Positions 1-8,784 of a stretch of 58,355 nucleotides of DNA are shown one piece after another. The DNA is from Streptococcus suis (GTDB lineage Bacteria; Bacillota; Bacilli; Lactobacillales; Streptococcaceae). A program made the position numbers and the translations under genes. Location: contig NZ_POJD01000170.1 in NCBI RefSeq assembly GCF_002960445.1, forward strand, positions 1-58,355, read 5' to 3'. Position 1 is the stretch's first letter. Each line of letters opens with the position of its first letter. The notes beneath the pieces are model-generated. The model searched no databases, was not told the origin of the DNA, and saw nothing but the letters and a program-made list of their open reading frames with translations.

Positions 1-64
1 TTTGGTTCGTCTTCTTTAATTTTCAAAGGTCTTGTTCTTATCGCTCTTGCGCGACAACTATCTT
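1..64 (-). other. rRNA operon leader (5' end of transcript, partial)
   Basis: Read on the minus strand, this is the stretch directly downstream of three tandem promoters. It contains GACCTTTGAAAATTAAAGAA followed by GACGAACCAAA, which resembles the 16S leader / boxA-like region of streptococcal rRNA operons. The 16S gene itself would lie beyond the left edge. The identification is by recall of the leader sequence and by the promoter arrangement, not by any rRNA gene seen here. Confidence 0.65.
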
Positions 65-93
65 AGTTTATCATTTCTTCAACTGCTTGTCAA
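65..93 (-). promoter_or_regulatory. rRNA-type promoter, proximal copy
   Basis: On the minus strand, -35 TTGACA (88-93), a 17 bp spacer and -10 TAAACT (65-70). It is the copy nearest the left edge and is followed by GTTGTC, as are the other two copies. The consensus -35 and exact 17 bp spacing indicate a strong promoter firing toward position 1. Confidence 0.8.
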
Positions 94-161
94 CACTTTT
101 TTGAAACTTTTTTAATTTCTTTTTTTTCGTGTTGTGTCGCTTCAGATTTGACAACTCAATT

Positions 162-190
162 ATTCTATCATCTTCATTTGACCTTGTCAA
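162..190 (-). promoter_or_regulatory. rRNA-type promoter, middle copy
   Basis: On the minus strand, -35 TTGACA (185-190), a 17 bp spacer and -10 TAGAAT (162-167). The surrounding sequence is a near copy of the distal promoter, including ATGAAGATGATAGAAT and the downstream GAGTTGTC. The two therefore arose by duplication. Confidence 0.8.
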
Positions 191-249
191 CTACTTTTTG
201 AAACTTTTTTTTCAAACGGTTAACAGGTTCTCTAAAAGACAACTCAATC

Positions 250-278
250 ATTCTATCATCTTCATTTCCTCTTGTCAA
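250..278 (-). promoter_or_regulatory. rRNA-type promoter, distal copy
   Basis: On the minus strand, -35 TTGACA (273-278), a 17 bp spacer and -10 TAGAAT (250-255). It lies just after the terminator of the preceding ligase-like gene, so the three-promoter array begins immediately at the end of that transcription unit. Confidence 0.8.
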
Positions 279-311
279 CTCTTTTTGTAGATTTTTTTAT
301 GAAATAATGAA

Positions 312-339
312 AACTGATAACCTAAAAAGATTATCAGTT
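312..339 (-). terminator. Terminator of the glutamate-cysteine ligase-like gene
   Basis: AACTGATAA and TTATCAGTT form a 9 bp stem, followed on the minus strand by a TTTTC run. It begins two bases past the stop codon of the gene and separates it from the rRNA promoters. Confidence 0.75.
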
Positions 340-340
340 A

Positions 341-1594
341 TTATCCTGTAAAAAATAATAAGTATTTTTCTTCATCCATACCTCTGGCTTTCAGACCTTC
401 TGTTGCACAAGTCACTAGTTCTCTGGATAATTGCCCTACGATTTCTCGTTCTATTTTCGTAAGGTGTTTTACTGAGAATTGTTTACGAAGATTCTTGTAA
501 TCTCTTCCAAAATAGTCAAAGAAATCTGTTTCTTCTAGTATTTTTTCAAATTTTTCTAAATTTACAAGCAACCCTAATTGAAAGGCAATCGGTGCAAATG
601 TCTTATCAAATGGTTGTGTACAGATACTTCTAAATTCAATTGTGCCTCTTTTGGTCAACTCCTGATAATGATACGAACGATGTGTTTTCAAATCGCTAGT
701 AGTTGGAACAATTTCGTGTGACTGACCAGAGGTAGTCATAGCAGTTATTTTTTTCATTCTTAGAAAGTCTTCTACAGTAATAGGGGGGAAGTAATAACAT
801 TTTGCATCACGTTCAATATAGAAGATGGCCGTTTTTTTCTGAAACTCAAGGTAATCTGTTTCTGTATTGAAATCCTCTGGATATACCCCGACATTATCCT
901 CTATCAAACCATGCATAGAGGATTCCCAAAAATAATCTCGACTTATTGTCCAATCTTCACGCTCGGCAAATTCAGAATTCGCAAAAAGGAAGGCCTTGAC
1001 AGCTTCAATCTTATTAAATGCATTTATAACCCGTAGATAGTTTTCACGTGATACATCAAATTGAACCTGGTTGCCGCAAATAAAACCCGCATAATCCACA
1101 TAGGGATGCATATGAGGGTAGTTTTCAGCCAATTTTAAATAAGCCATAAGCATCTTATAACGATCTGTAGCTACTGGTCTGTGGTCATTTAACTGCCAAC
1201 TAGGATTTATTCCCACTCCCTGCAATTCATGATTATATAAAGCCAAGAATCGCTGTATTTCTTGTAAATAAAATTCAAAGCGCTTGGCTACATCGTGAAT
1301 ACATTTTGCCTTTGCAAACGCCAATTCAAGCGTGTTATAGGTTACTTCGAATAGGATAAGATCGCCATCATCATTGACAAGCTCTATAGGATTGCCAGTT
1401 TCATCCAACTTCCTTACATAAAAATCCATATTCTTTGCAAGATGTACGAGTAAATCTTTGGCTACTTTTATAGAGGTGGGTCCTCCATTTTTATTGACAA
1501 TTGGATATTCAAGTTCAATTCCAATAAATAATTCTGGTTTATCCTGTATTTTCGAAAGATAATAATCTTTAAAGAAGTTAGTAATTTCAGCCAT
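341..1594 (-). CDS. Glutamate-cysteine ligase (GCS2-type) family protein
   Basis: A 417-residue protein resembling the GCS2 family of gamma-glutamylcysteine ligases, which join glutamate and cysteine with ATP in the first step of glutathione synthesis. Visible family-like features are the N-terminal acidic motif FIGIELEYP near residue 23, a central SWQLND, and TIEFRSICTQP near residue 320. It is about half the length of the fused GshAB enzyme of several streptococci and has no ATP-grasp glutathione synthetase part, so it may make only gamma-glutamylcysteine or a related dipeptide. The ATG at 1592-1594 follows GGAGGATA at good spacing. It is a single-gene unit with its own extended -10 and terminator. 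Family membership is fairly sure; the substrate is inferred. Confidence 0.72.
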   Translation of the reverse strand: MAEITNFFKDYYLSKIQDKPELFIGIELEYPIVNKNGGPTSIKVAKDLLVHLAKNMDFYVRKLDETGNPIELVNDDGDLILFEVTYNTLELAFAKAKCIHDVAKRFEFYLQEIQRFLALYNHELQGVGINPSWQLNDHRPVATDRYKMLMAYLKLAENYPHMHPYVDYAGFICGNQVQFDVSRENYLRVINAFNKIEAVKAFLFANSEFAEREDWTISRDYFWESSMHGLIEDNVGVYPEDFNTETDYLEFQKKTAIFYIERDAKCYYFPPITVEDFLRMKKITAMTTSGQSHEIVPTTSDLKTHRSYHYQELTKRGTIEFRSICTQPFDKTFAPIAFQLGLLVNLEKFEKILEETDFFDYFGRDYKNLRKQFSVKHLTKIEREIVGQLSRELVTCATEGLKARGMDEEKYLLFFTG

Positions 1595-1616
1595 TTATCC
1601 TCCATTCGTTCTTTAA

Positions 1617-1625
1617 AGTATATCA
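1617..1625 (-). promoter_or_regulatory. Extended -10 promoter of the ligase-like gene
   Basis: TGATATACT on the minus strand lies 23 bases before the ATG and directly after the U-rich tail of the ribosomal operon terminator. No convincing -35 is needed or seen. Confidence 0.5.
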
Positions 1626-1651
1626 AATTTTATGCAAAAATAAAACGCCTG

Positions 1652-1694
1652 CTTACGAAATTATTCTACATTAGAGTAATTTCGTAAACAAGCG
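1652..1694 (-). terminator. Terminator of the S10-spc-alpha operon
   Basis: The arms centred on TTTACGAAATTACT and its complement form a long imperfect stem beginning CGCTTG and ending CAGGCG. A GTTTTATTTTT tail follows on the minus strand. It lies after rplQ and the L17 downstream element, at the end of the ribosomal protein cluster. Confidence 0.85.
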
Positions 1695-1703
1695 TCCAAT
1701 CAA

Positions 1704-1798
1704 TATGATGAGTGTTACCGCTGGGATGAACCCAGCGGCAGACCAGAGCTAGACTAAGGATTTGAAACAAATCCCATCATCATAACACTCAACAAAAT
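1704..1798 (-). ncRNA. L17 downstream element (L17DE-like 3' UTR RNA)
   Basis: The 3' UTR between the rplQ stop and the terminator folds into a three-stem junction. A closing stem pairs TGAGTGTTA with TAACACTCA. A small hairpin pairs GGATTTG with CAAATCC, and a strong hairpin is CCGCTGGG-TTCAT-CCCAGCGG. Position and multistem shape match the L17 downstream element, a motif known from Lactobacillales in the 3' UTR of L17 operons. The function of that motif is not established. The structure is read directly; the family assignment is from memory. Confidence 0.75.
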
Positions 1799-1806
1799 TG
1801 ATGATC

Positions 1807-2193
1807 TTATACAAGTTCGATAATTGCCATTGGGGCAGCATCACCACGACGTGGTTCAGTTTTGAGGATACGAGTATATCCACCATTGCGTTCTGCATAG
1901 CGAGGCGCGATTTCTGAGAACAATTTTTGAAGTACAGTAGTAGCTGTGTACTTGTCAGTAGCTTCATCATAATTTTCAGATGCGATTTCGTTACGAACGA
2001 ATGCAGCAGCTTGACGACGTGCGTGCAAGTCACCACGTTTACCAAGTGTGATCATTTTTTCAACTGTTTTACGGATTTCTTTAGCACGAGCTTCAGTTGT
2101 AACGATTGATTCGTTGATCAAAAGGTCAGTTGTCAAATCGCGCAACATTGCTTTACGTTGTGAGCTAGTGCGTCCTAGTTTACGGTATGCCAT
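1807..2193 (-). CDS. rplQ: Ribosomal protein L17
   Basis: A 128-residue L17 of the 50S subunit, located near the exit tunnel. It opens with [20 protein letters not shown], the signature N-terminus, and ends [16 protein letters not shown] as usual. It is the last gene of the alpha operon, 14 bp after rpoA, and is followed by a structured 3' UTR RNA and a terminator. Confidence 0.98.
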   Translation of the reverse strand: MAYRKLGRTSSQRKAMLRDLTTDLLINESIVTTEARAKEIRKTVEKMITLGKRGDLHARRQAAAFVRNEIASENYDEATDKYTATTVLQKLFSEIAPRYAERNGGYTRILKTEPRRGDAAPMAIIELV

Positions 2194-2207
2194 GATTTCC
2201 TCCTATA

Positions 2208-3146
2208 TTATTTATCTTTCTTCAATCCTAGACCTAAGTCAGCCAATTTAACCTTGACTTCTTCAAGACTCTTACGACCAAGATTGCGCACTTTCATCAT
2301 TTCTGGCTCAGTTTTTTCTGTCAAATCAAATACAGTATTGATGCCTGCACGTTTTAAACAGTTGTATGAGCGAACAGATAGGTCCAATTCCTCAATCGTA
2401 CGATCAAGCATACGGTCGTCAGACGTTACTTCAGTTTCCTTCATTACTTCTGCAGATTTAGCAACTTCAGTCAAATCTGTAAATAGACCGAGGTGTTCCA
2501 TCAAAATGCGAGCTGAAAGACCTAAAGCATCTTCTGGAATAATTGTACCATTTGTATTGATTTCAAGTGTTAATTTGTCAAATCCATCATTGCTACCAAC
2601 GCGAGCTGGTTCAACCTGATAGTTGACTTTTGTCACTGGCGTATAGATTGAATCTACCGCAAGTGTTCCCACTGGTGCATCATCTTTCTTATTGCCTTCA
2701 GCTGGCACATAACCACGACCTGAATTGACGGTCAAGGTAGCTCTAAAGCTTGCGCCTTCAGCAATAGTGAAAAGATAATGATCTGGGTTAATAATTTCAA
2801 TGTCACTGTCAGTAAGAATATCCCCTGCTGTTACTTCAGCTGGACCTACTACATCAAGTTCAATCGTCTTTTCGTCTTCGACATAAGATTTTACAGCAAT
2901 GCCTTTGATGCTAAGAATAATTTGCATAACATCTTCACGGACACCTGGAACTGTGTCGAATTCGTGGAGTACGCCATCAATTTTAATTGATGTTACTGCA
3001 GCACCTGGAAGTGAAGCAAGAAGTACACGACGAAGAGAGTTACCAAGAGTTGTTCCATAACCACGTTCTAGCGGTTCGATGACAAATCTGCCGTAATCTT
3101 TTTTTTCATCAATTTTTGTTATTGTTGGTTTTTCAAACTCAATCAT
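2208..3146 (-). CDS. rpoA: RNA polymerase alpha subunit
   Basis: A 312-residue alpha subunit. The N-terminal domain (about 1-228) dimerises and scaffolds beta and beta'; it shows the family motif [20 protein letters not shown] at about 29-48. The C-terminal domain (about 245-312) binds UP elements and activators and carries [17 protein letters not shown] and [15 protein letters not shown]. The length is normal. It lies between rpsK and rplQ, the canonical alpha operon position. Confidence 0.99.
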   Translation of the reverse strand: MIEFEKPTITKIDEKKDYGRFVIEPLERGYGTTLGNSLRRVLLASLPGAAVTSIKIDGVLHEFDTVPGVREDVMQIILSIKGIAVKSYVEDEKTIELDVVGPAEVTAGDILTDSDIEIINPDHYLFTIAEGASFRATLTVNSGRGYVPAEGNKKDDAPVGTLAVDSIYTPVTKVNYQVEPARVGSNDGFDKLTLEINTNGTIIPEDALGLSARILMEHLGLFTDLTEVAKSAEVMKETEVTSDDRMLDRTIEELDLSVRSYNCLKRAGINTVFDLTEKTEPEMMKVRNLGRKSLEEVKVKLADLGLGLKKDK

Positions 3147-3190
3147 TTCTTACTCCCTCTTAAACGAAAAGCTGTGTATGGTATGTATGA

Positions 3191-3574
3191 TTATACACGG
3201 CGACGTTTTGGAGGACGAGCACCATTGTGTGGTACAGGAGTCACATCACGAATTGCTGTTACTTCAAGACCAGCGGCAGCAAGAGCGCGGATAGCAGACT
3301 CACGACCTGAACCTGGGCCTTTAACGGTAACTTCAACTGTTTTAAGACCGTGTTCTTGTGCAGATTTAGCAGCAGCTTCTGAAGCCATTTGAGCCGCGAA
3401 TGGTGTAGATTTACGAGAACCTTTGAAACCAAGAGCACCAGCTGATGACCAAGCAATAGCGTTACCATGCACATCAGTAATCATAACAATAGTGTTATTA
3501 AATGTTGCGTGAATATGTGCAATACCAGATTCGATATTCTTTTTCACACGACGTTTACGTGTTGGTTTAGCCAA
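3191..3574 (-). CDS. rpsK: Ribosomal protein S11
   Basis: A 127-residue S11 of the 30S platform, next to the E-site mRNA. The core motifs [14 protein letters not shown] and [16 protein letters not shown] at the C-terminus are those of the family. It lies between rpsM and rpoA with short spacers, in the alpha operon. Confidence 0.98.
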   Translation of the reverse strand: MAKPTRKRRVKKNIESGIAHIHATFNNTIVMITDVHGNAIAWSSAGALGFKGSRKSTPFAAQMASEAAAKSAQEHGLKTVEVTVKGPGSGRESAIRALAAAGLEVTAIRDVTPVPHNGARPPKRRRV

Positions 3575-3591
3575 TTTTTCTACCTCCTATT

Positions 3592-3957
3592 TTATTTTTT
3601 CTTACCTGCGATCGCAACAGCTTTACCTTTACGAGTGCGGGCATTGTTTTTAGTGTTTTGTCCACGGACAGGAAGTCCACGACGGTGACGGATACCACGG
3701 TATGAACCGATTTCCATCAAACGTTTGATGTTCAAGTTAACTTCACGACGGAGGTCACCTTCAACTTTGATTGCATCAACTTCACGACGGATAGCGTCTT
3801 CTTGATCAGGTGTCAAGTCTTTTACGCGAACATCTTCTGAAATACCTGCAGCAGCAAGAATTTTCTTAGAAGTTGCGAGACCGATACCGTAAACATAAGT
3901 CAATGAAATAACTACACGTTTGTCATTTGGAATGTCAACTCCAGCAATACGAGCCAT
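3592..3957 (-). CDS. rpsM: Ribosomal protein S13
   Basis: A 121-residue S13 of the 30S head, which contacts the P-site tRNA and the L5 bridge. It begins [20 protein letters not shown] and ends in a basic tail ([15 protein letters not shown]). It is the first gene of the alpha group after rpmJ, with a 17 bp gap to rpsK. Confidence 0.98.
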   Translation of the reverse strand: MARIAGVDIPNDKRVVISLTYVYGIGLATSKKILAAAGISEDVRVKDLTPDQEDAIRREVDAIKVEGDLRREVNLNIKRLMEIGSYRGIRHRRGLPVRGQNTKNNARTRKGKAVAIAGKKK

Positions 3958-3976
3958 GTTTTCTCCTTTCTATTTC

Positions 3977-4093
3977 TTAACCTTGACGTTGCTTGTGTTT
4001 AGGGTTTGCTGGGCAAATCACCATAACACGACCATTACGACGAATAACTTTGCAGTATTCGCAAATTGGTTTGACCGATGGTCTTACTTTCAT
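3977..4093 (-). CDS. rpmJ: Ribosomal protein L36
   Basis: A 38-codon ORF reading [20 protein letters not shown] and ending NPKHKQRQG. This is the zinc-ribbon L36 of the large subunit, with Cys11, Cys14, Cys27 and His33 as the metal ligands. It sits in its usual place between infA and rpsM, and a TTGGAGGGATT ribosome binding site precedes the ATG. The zinc-binding form suggests that no low-zinc substitution has occurred at this locus. Confidence 0.96.
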
Positions 4094-4117
4094 GTCTAAT
4101 CCCTCCAAGTATTTCGA

Positions 4118-4336
4118 CTATTTAAAGCGGTATGTGATACGTCCACGTGTCAAGTCGTATGGACTAAGCTCAACAGTTACGCGGTCACCGACCAAAATAC
4201 GAATGTAGTTCTTACGGATTTTACCAGAAACAGTTGCAAGGACTTGGTGTCCGTTTTCCAACTCAACAGTAAACATAGCATTTGGCATTGTATCAACTAC
4301 TTTGCCTTCAATTTCAATCACATCTTCTTTTGCCAT
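4118..4336 (-). CDS. infA: Translation initiation factor IF-1
   Basis: A 72-residue S1-like OB-fold protein that binds the 30S A site during initiation. It starts [20 protein letters not shown] and ends [15 protein letters not shown], both diagnostic. It follows adk after a 122 bp gap that holds its own promoter, so it can be expressed apart from the upstream spc genes. Confidence 0.98.
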
Positions 4337-4413
4337 GCAAAAGTAACCCCTCTCTAAATATCGATTTGATGCCCTCTGAACACAGAGGTAACAATTATAA
4401 GTCAGACTAGGCT

Positions 4414-4442
4414 ATTTTATCATCTTTCCTAGAAAAATGCAA
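4414..4442 (-). promoter_or_regulatory. Internal promoter upstream of infA
   Basis: On the minus strand, -35 TTGCAT (4437-4442), a 17 bp spacer and -10 TAAAAT (4414-4419). The transcript would have a leader of about 70 nt containing a CCTCTGTGTTCAGAGG hairpin (4375-4390). It would drive infA-rpmJ-rpsM-rpsK-rpoA-rplQ. Confidence 0.65.
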
Positions 4443-4458
4443 GCCAAATCTATTAAGT

Positions 4459-5100
4459 TTATTGCAATTTTGACAACACAGTATCAATTGCTTGGAAAAC
4501 AAGTTCGATGTCTTGATCGCCTTCGATATCATGTACCAAACCTTTGGCACGATAGTGATCAATAATCGGTTGGCCTTGCGCAATGTTCACTTCTAAACGG
4601 CGTTTGACAGATTCTGGCTTATCGTCTTCACGTTGGTAGAAATCTTCCTCTTTGTAATCTCCAACTGGTGGATTGAATACCTTATGGAAGGTTTCCCCTG
4701 TTTCTTTATGAATGATACGACCACTTAAGCGCTCAACCAATTTGGATGGATCAATCTCAATATTGATAACCCCTTGCAACTCGATACCTAGCTCTGCTAA
4801 GTTAGCATCTAGTGCATGGGCTTGCTCGATAGTACGTGGATAGCCGTCCAACAAGAAACCTTTTTCTTTAATATCATCTTGAACCAAGCGTTCTTTGACA
4901 ATACCGTTGGTCACTTCATCAGGCACTAAATCACCCTTATCGATATAAGACTTAGCCAATACACCCATCTCAGTTTGATTAGCCATCGCTGCACGGAACA
5001 TATCACCTGTAGAAATATGAGCAACATTAAATTTCTCAACAATCTTAGCCGCCTGTGTTCCTTTACCAGCACCTGGTAAACCCATAATTAAAAGATTCAT
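4459..5100 (-). CDS. adk: Adenylate kinase
   Basis: A 213-residue kinase that interconverts AMP + ATP and two ADP. The P-loop GLPGAGKGT is at residues 7-15. The AMP-binding part has STGDMFRAA, and [10 protein letters not shown] follows. The lid around residues 125-160 ([17 protein letters not shown]) lacks the four-cysteine zinc site found in many Gram-positive enzymes. It is in the spc operon between secY and infA, its common Firmicute location. Confidence 0.98.
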   Translation of the reverse strand: MNLLIMGLPGAGKGTQAAKIVEKFNVAHISTGDMFRAAMANQTEMGVLAKSYIDKGDLVPDEVTNGIVKERLVQDDIKEKGFLLDGYPRTIEQAHALDANLAELGIELQGVINIEIDPSKLVERLSGRIIHKETGETFHKVFNPPVGDYKEEDFYQREDDKPESVKRRLEVNIAQGQPIIDHYRAKGLVHDIEGDQDIELVFQAIDTVLSKLQ

Positions 5101-5169
5101 GACAAACTCCTTATTTTGTTTTCACATAAATTTGCCACCATTGACAAACTTATCTAAAAACAAAATAGA

Positions 5170-5188
5170 AGGTTGACGAGGTCAACCT
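5170..5188 (-). terminator. Hairpin after secY, possible attenuating terminator
   Basis: AGGTTGAC-CTC-GTCAACCT is a perfect 8 bp stem five bases past the secY stop codon. It is followed on the minus strand by TCTATTTTGTTTTTAG. The U-run is interrupted, so partial read-through into adk is likely. Confidence 0.5.
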
Positions 5189-5193
5189 ATATT

Positions 5194-6504
5194 CTATTCT
5201 GTAATTTCTAAGAAACCTACATATTTTCTCTTAAGAAGGTAGCCTTCCAACTGCTTAATGCCTTCGATACTTGTTGAAATCAGGATAATCAAACTTGTAC
5301 CCAAGAAGGCAATATTCGAAGAAAGTCCAAAGAGATTTTGTGCAAGGATTGGCAAAAGTGCGATAAAGCTTAAGAATACTGCACCAATAGCAGCTAATCG
5401 TTTTAACAACTTCGACAAGAATTGCTCTGTCCCATTACCAGGTCTTACACCATGGATATAGGCAGCGCTCTTTTGCAAACTTTCTGCTGTTTTTTCAGGA
5501 TTAACCTGAACAAAAGTATAGAAGAAAGTGAACAAGATAATCAAAGCTGCATATACAATCATCCCTTTGACTGTTGAATAATCAAAGTATTCTTGAACCG
5601 CCATTAACCAACCTGCACTTCTGTTCTGACTTGCAAAGTATTGAATCAAGGAGGTTGGAACTGCAGTGATAGAACCTGCAAAGATTACGGGAATAACTCC
5701 TGCTGGATTCAATTTTAAGGGCAAATAAGAACTAGAAGGTGCACCTTGAGCACGTTTTGTGTACTGAATAGGTAGTTTGTATTCGGCTTGTTGTACAAAG
5801 GTTGTAAAGTAGACAACAAAGAGTATTAAGATAATGAGTGCTGTGACGAAAATCGCTGACTCACCCAAACGACTAGATTCAATATTGACAAAACGGTCGA
5901 TGTAAATCTCATAAAAAGTTCCTGGCAAGGATGAAATGATACCTGCAAAGATAATCATCGATGTCCCATTACCATAGCCTTTTTCAGAAATTTGTTCTCC
6001 TAACCAAGTAACAATAACCGAACCAGTTGTCAAAATTGAACCGATTAACAAATAGGTTTGCCAGTTGAGAGGCATATTGGTCAATTTTGCACCTGATAGG
6101 GCATTGAAACCTGCTGTGATACCGATAGACTGAACAAATGCCAGTACCAAAGAAATGTAGCGGGTCGCTTGATTTAATTTTCGGCGACCAACTTCACCCT
6201 GTTTGCCCCACTCTACAAATTTAGGTAAAATATCCATCTGTAAGAGTTGAACAATGATAGAAGCCGTTATGTAGGGGCTGACCCCAAGGGCAAAAACCGA
6301 GAAGTTTCGCATTGCGTTACCAGAAACCAAACTTAACATATTCAAGAATGGTACATTTGATAAGGCTTCAAGACTTTTTGCATTGACCCCTGGCACTGTA
6401 ATATGAGTACCAATCCGGAAAACCAAAAGGATAAAAATGGTAAATAGAATTTTACTACGTACCAATTTTATTTTCAAGGCATCCTTTAAAAGTTTAAAAA
6501 ACAT
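5194..6504 (-). CDS. secY: Preprotein translocase subunit SecY
   Basis: A 436-residue membrane protein with about ten transmembrane helices that forms the Sec channel with SecE and SecG. Family motifs include TVPGVNAKSLEAL near the N-terminus, the plug region, and the cytosolic loops KRAQGAPSSSYLPLKLNPAG and KSAAYIHGVRPGNGTEQFL. It has normal length and is the housekeeping copy, located between rplO and adk. Confidence 0.98.
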   Translation of the reverse strand: MFFKLLKDALKIKLVRSKILFTIFILLVFRIGTHITVPGVNAKSLEALSNVPFLNMLSLVSGNAMRNFSVFALGVSPYITASIIVQLLQMDILPKFVEWGKQGEVGRRKLNQATRYISLVLAFVQSIGITAGFNALSGAKLTNMPLNWQTYLLIGSILTTGSVIVTWLGEQISEKGYGNGTSMIIFAGIISSLPGTFYEIYIDRFVNIESSRLGESAIFVTALIILILFVVYFTTFVQQAEYKLPIQYTKRAQGAPSSSYLPLKLNPAGVIPVIFAGSITAVPTSLIQYFASQNRSAGWLMAVQEYFDYSTVKGMIVYAALIILFTFFYTFVQVNPEKTAESLQKSAAYIHGVRPGNGTEQFLSKLLKRLAAIGAVFLSFIALLPILAQNLFGLSSNIAFLGTSLIILISTSIEGIKQLEGYLLKRKYVGFLEITE

Positions 6505-6517
6505 AGGCTGTCACCTC

Positions 6518-6958
6518 TTAGATGACTTCTACTGAGCCACCTTTAGAAGTGATTGCTTCTTCAGCTGATTTAGAGAATTTAGCAGCTTTAACTGTCAATT
6601 TCTTCGTCAATTCGCCGTTACCAAGGATTTTGATACCTGATTTTTCAGCTTTAACGATACCAGCTTCGATAAGTACAACTGGTGTTACTTCAGCACCATC
6701 TTCAAAAGCGTTCAATTGATCAAGGTTAACGATTGCGTACTCTTTAGCATTGATGTTTGTGAAACCACGTTTTGGAAGACGACGGAACAATGGAGTTTGT
6801 CCACCTTCAAAACCTGGGCGAACACCACCACCGCTACGAGCTTTTTGACCTTTTTGACCACGGCCAGAAGTTTTACCGTTACCTGATGATGTACCACGAC
6901 CTACACGGTTGCGGACTTTACGAGAACCTGTTGCAGGTTGCAATTCATGAAGTTTCAT
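6518..6958 (-). CDS. rplO: Ribosomal protein L15
   Basis: A 146-residue L15 with the glycine/arginine-rich N-terminal extension ([20 protein letters not shown]) that threads into 23S rRNA. The chosen ATG (6956-6958) gives [20 protein letters not shown], which matches the family. It is preceded by GAGGAG at proper distance. An in-frame upstream extension of 19 residues is open but lacks a ribosome binding site. It lies 13 bp before secY. Confidence 0.96.
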   Translation of the reverse strand: MKLHELQPATGSRKVRNRVGRGTSSGNGKTSGRGQKGQKARSGGGVRPGFEGGQTPLFRRLPKRGFTNINAKEYAIVNLDQLNAFEDGAEVTPVVLIEAGIVKAEKSGIKILGNGELTKKLTVKAAKFSKSAEEAITSKGGSVEVI

Positions 6959-7092
6959 TATTTTTTCTCCTCTTTTATATGCTAGCGCCTGTGGATTACA
7001 AGAGTCTTTATCCACAAACTCGCTTCTTTTTGAAAATTGACTAGAAGTCGCAAAGAATTCTCTGCGACTTAGTCCGTTTGTATATCTTGAAG
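6959..7092 (-). other. Structured spacer rpmD-rplO
   Basis: The 134 bp spacer holds two hairpins. One pairs GTGGAT (6991-6996) with ATCCAC (7010-7015). The other pairs AAGTCGCA (7045-7052) with TGCGACTT (7063-7070), extended by GACT/AGTC outside. Neither is followed by a U-tract, so they are not ordinary terminators. Confidence 0.55.
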
Positions 7093-7275
7093 TTACTTAA
7101 CTTCTTCAACAGTTACCAAGTGAGAGATAGCGTTCACCATTCCAAGAATAGCTGGGTTATCTTCCTTAACAACTGAAGAGTTCAATTTACCAAGTCCAAG
7201 TGCAACAACTGTTTTACGTTGTTCTGGTTTGCGACCGATTGGAGACTTAGTCAAAGTGATTTTAATTTGAGCCAT
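7093..7275 (-). CDS. rpmD: Ribosomal protein L30
   Basis: A 60-residue L30 of the 50S subunit, starting [20 protein letters not shown]. Its size and position between rpsE and rplO are standard. An AAGGAGATACTC ribosome binding site precedes the start. Confidence 0.97.
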   Translation of the reverse strand: MAQIKITLTKSPIGRKPEQRKTVVALGLGKLNSSVVKEDNPAILGMVNAISHLVTVEEVK

Positions 7276-7289
7276 GAGTATCTCCTTTC

Positions 7290-7784
7290 TTATGCCAAAT
7301 CAGAAACTGAAATGCCACGAAGTGCAGCCACTTCTTCAGCACGTTTCAACTGTTTCAAACCTTCAACTGTTGCGCGAACGATGTTGATTGGTGTGTTTGA
7401 ACCAAGTGACTTAGAAGTCACATCTGCGATACCTGCCAATTCGATTACGGCACGAGTTGCACCACCGGCAGCAACCCCAGAACCTTCAGAAGCAGGTTTC
7501 AACAATACACGAGCGCCGCCAAATTCTGAGCGAACTTCGTGTGGAATTGTTGTACCAACCATTGGTACCTCAATCATGTTTTTCTTAGCAGATTCAACTG
7601 CTTTACGGATAGCTTCTGGTACTTCTTGAGCTTTACCAGTACCGAAACCTACGCGACCGTTACGGTCACCAACAACCACAAGAGCTGCAAAACGAAGACG
7701 ACGTCCACCTTTAACAACTTTTGTAACACGGTTGATGGCTACTACGCGTTCTTCAATTTCAACTGCGTTATCTTTGAATGCCAT
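7290..7784 (-). CDS. rpsE: Ribosomal protein S5
   Basis: A 164-residue S5, a 30S protein important for decoding accuracy and mRNA unwinding. The S5 signature is visible around residues 25-60 ([20 protein letters not shown]). The C-terminal S5 domain contains [17 protein letters not shown]. It sits 14 bp before rpmD. Confidence 0.98.
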   Translation of the reverse strand: MAFKDNAVEIEERVVAINRVTKVVKGGRRLRFAALVVVGDRNGRVGFGTGKAQEVPEAIRKAVESAKKNMIEVPMVGTTIPHEVRSEFGGARVLLKPASEGSGVAAGGATRAVIELAGIADVTSKSLGSNTPINIVRATVEGLKQLKRAEEVAALRGISVSDLA

Positions 7785-7802
7785 TTCTTAGTGTCCTCCC
7801 TA

Positions 7803-8159
7803 TTAGAATTTCAATCCGTTTTCACGAGCTGATTCAGCCAAAGCTTTCACACGTCCGTGATAGAGATATCCACCGCGGTCAAAGACCACTTCAGAAATAC
7901 CTTTAGCTACCGCGCGTTCAGCAACGAGTTTACCTACAACAACAGCTTGTTCTGTCTTAGTACCTTTTGAAACTTCTTTATCAAGAGTAGAAGCGCTTGC
8001 GAGCGTTACACCCGCTACGTCATCAATCACTTGAGCGTAGATGCCTGTATTAGAACGGAAAATGTTCAAACGTGGGCGAGCAGCAGTTCCAGAGATTTTA
8101 CCGCGAACGCGACGGTGGCGTTTTTGGCGGATTTTGTTTTTATCTGGTTTTGAAATCAC
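7803..8159 (-). CDS. rplR: Ribosomal protein L18
   Basis: L18, the 5S rRNA-binding protein of the 50S central protuberance, about 118 residues. The start is a GTG at 8157-8159 giving [20 protein letters not shown]. An AGAGGTG ribosome binding site lies 6 nt upstream. Another in-frame GTG three codons earlier overlaps that site and is therefore an unlikely start. The usual C-terminus [25 protein letters not shown] tail is present. Confidence 0.95.
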   Translation of the reverse strand: MISKPDKNKIRQKRHRRVRGKISGTAARPRLNIFRSNTGIYAQVIDDVAGVTLASASTLDKEVSKGTKTEQAVVVGKLVAERAVAKGISEVVFDRGGYLYHGRVKALAESARENGLKF

Positions 8160-8168
8160 AATATTCAC

Positions 8169-8247
8169 CTCTTAATGTATGATTCTGTTTCTTACGAAAC
8201 AATTTGAGAAATAGTCAGCCAGGTGGCTTAGCCACCCCAGCAAGCTA
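8169..8247 (-). other. Structured spacer rplF-rplR
   Basis: Two perfect hairpins are present: GTTTC-TTAC-GAAAC at 8187-8200 and GGTGGC-TTA-GCCACC at 8222-8236. The second begins 12 bases after the rplF stop codon. No U-tract follows, so transcription is expected to continue. Confidence 0.5.
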
Positions 8248-8784
8248 TTATTTACCTGTTTTACCTTCTTTACGGCGAACGAATTCACCAACATAGCGAA
8301 TACCTTTACCTTTGTATGGCTCAGGAGCACGAAGGCTACGGATGTAAGCTGCTGTTTGACCAACAACTTCTTTGTTGATACCAGACACGACGATTTGTGT
8401 TGGTGTTGGAACTTCAAATGTAATACCTTCTGGTGCAACCACTTCATCTGGATGTGATTTACCAACAGCAAGTGTCAATTTGTTACCAGCCAATTGAGCA
8501 CGGTAACCGACACCACGCATTTCAAGTTCTTTTTTGAAGCCTTCAGAAACACCAACAACCATGTTGTTGAGGTTAGCACGGCTAGTACCGTGAATAGTCT
8601 TCATTTCTTTTGAATCGTTTGGACGGTGAAGAGTTACTTCTGCACCTTCCACACGGATTTCAATAGCAGTTGGGAATTCACGAGTCAATTCCCCTTTAGG
8701 TCCTTTTACAGTTACCACGCCGTTGTTTTGAGCAAGCTCAACACCAGCAGGCAATGTAATTACTTTATTACCAATACGTGACAT
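8248..8784 (-). CDS. rplF: Ribosomal protein L6
   Basis: A 178-residue L6 of two related domains that binds 23S rRNA near the factor-binding site. It begins [20 protein letters not shown] and carries the C-terminal signature [21 protein letters not shown] at about 154-174. Normal length. It is separated from rpsH by a long hairpin-forming spacer. Confidence 0.98.
   Translation of the reverse strand: MSRIGNKVITLPAGVELAQNNGVVTVKGPKGELTREFPTAIEIRVEGAEVTLHRPNDSKEMKTIHGTSRANLNNMVVGVSEGFKKELEMRGVGYRAQLAGNKLTLAVGKSHPDEVVAPEGITFEVPTPTQIVVSGINKEVVGQTAAYIRSLRAPEPYKGKGIRYVGEFVRRKEGKTGK

Noticed and set aside
3174..3392. Plus-strand ORFs across the ribosomal protein genes
   Set aside because: They are complements of highly conserved minus-strand genes with biased codon use, which commonly leaves antisense frames open.
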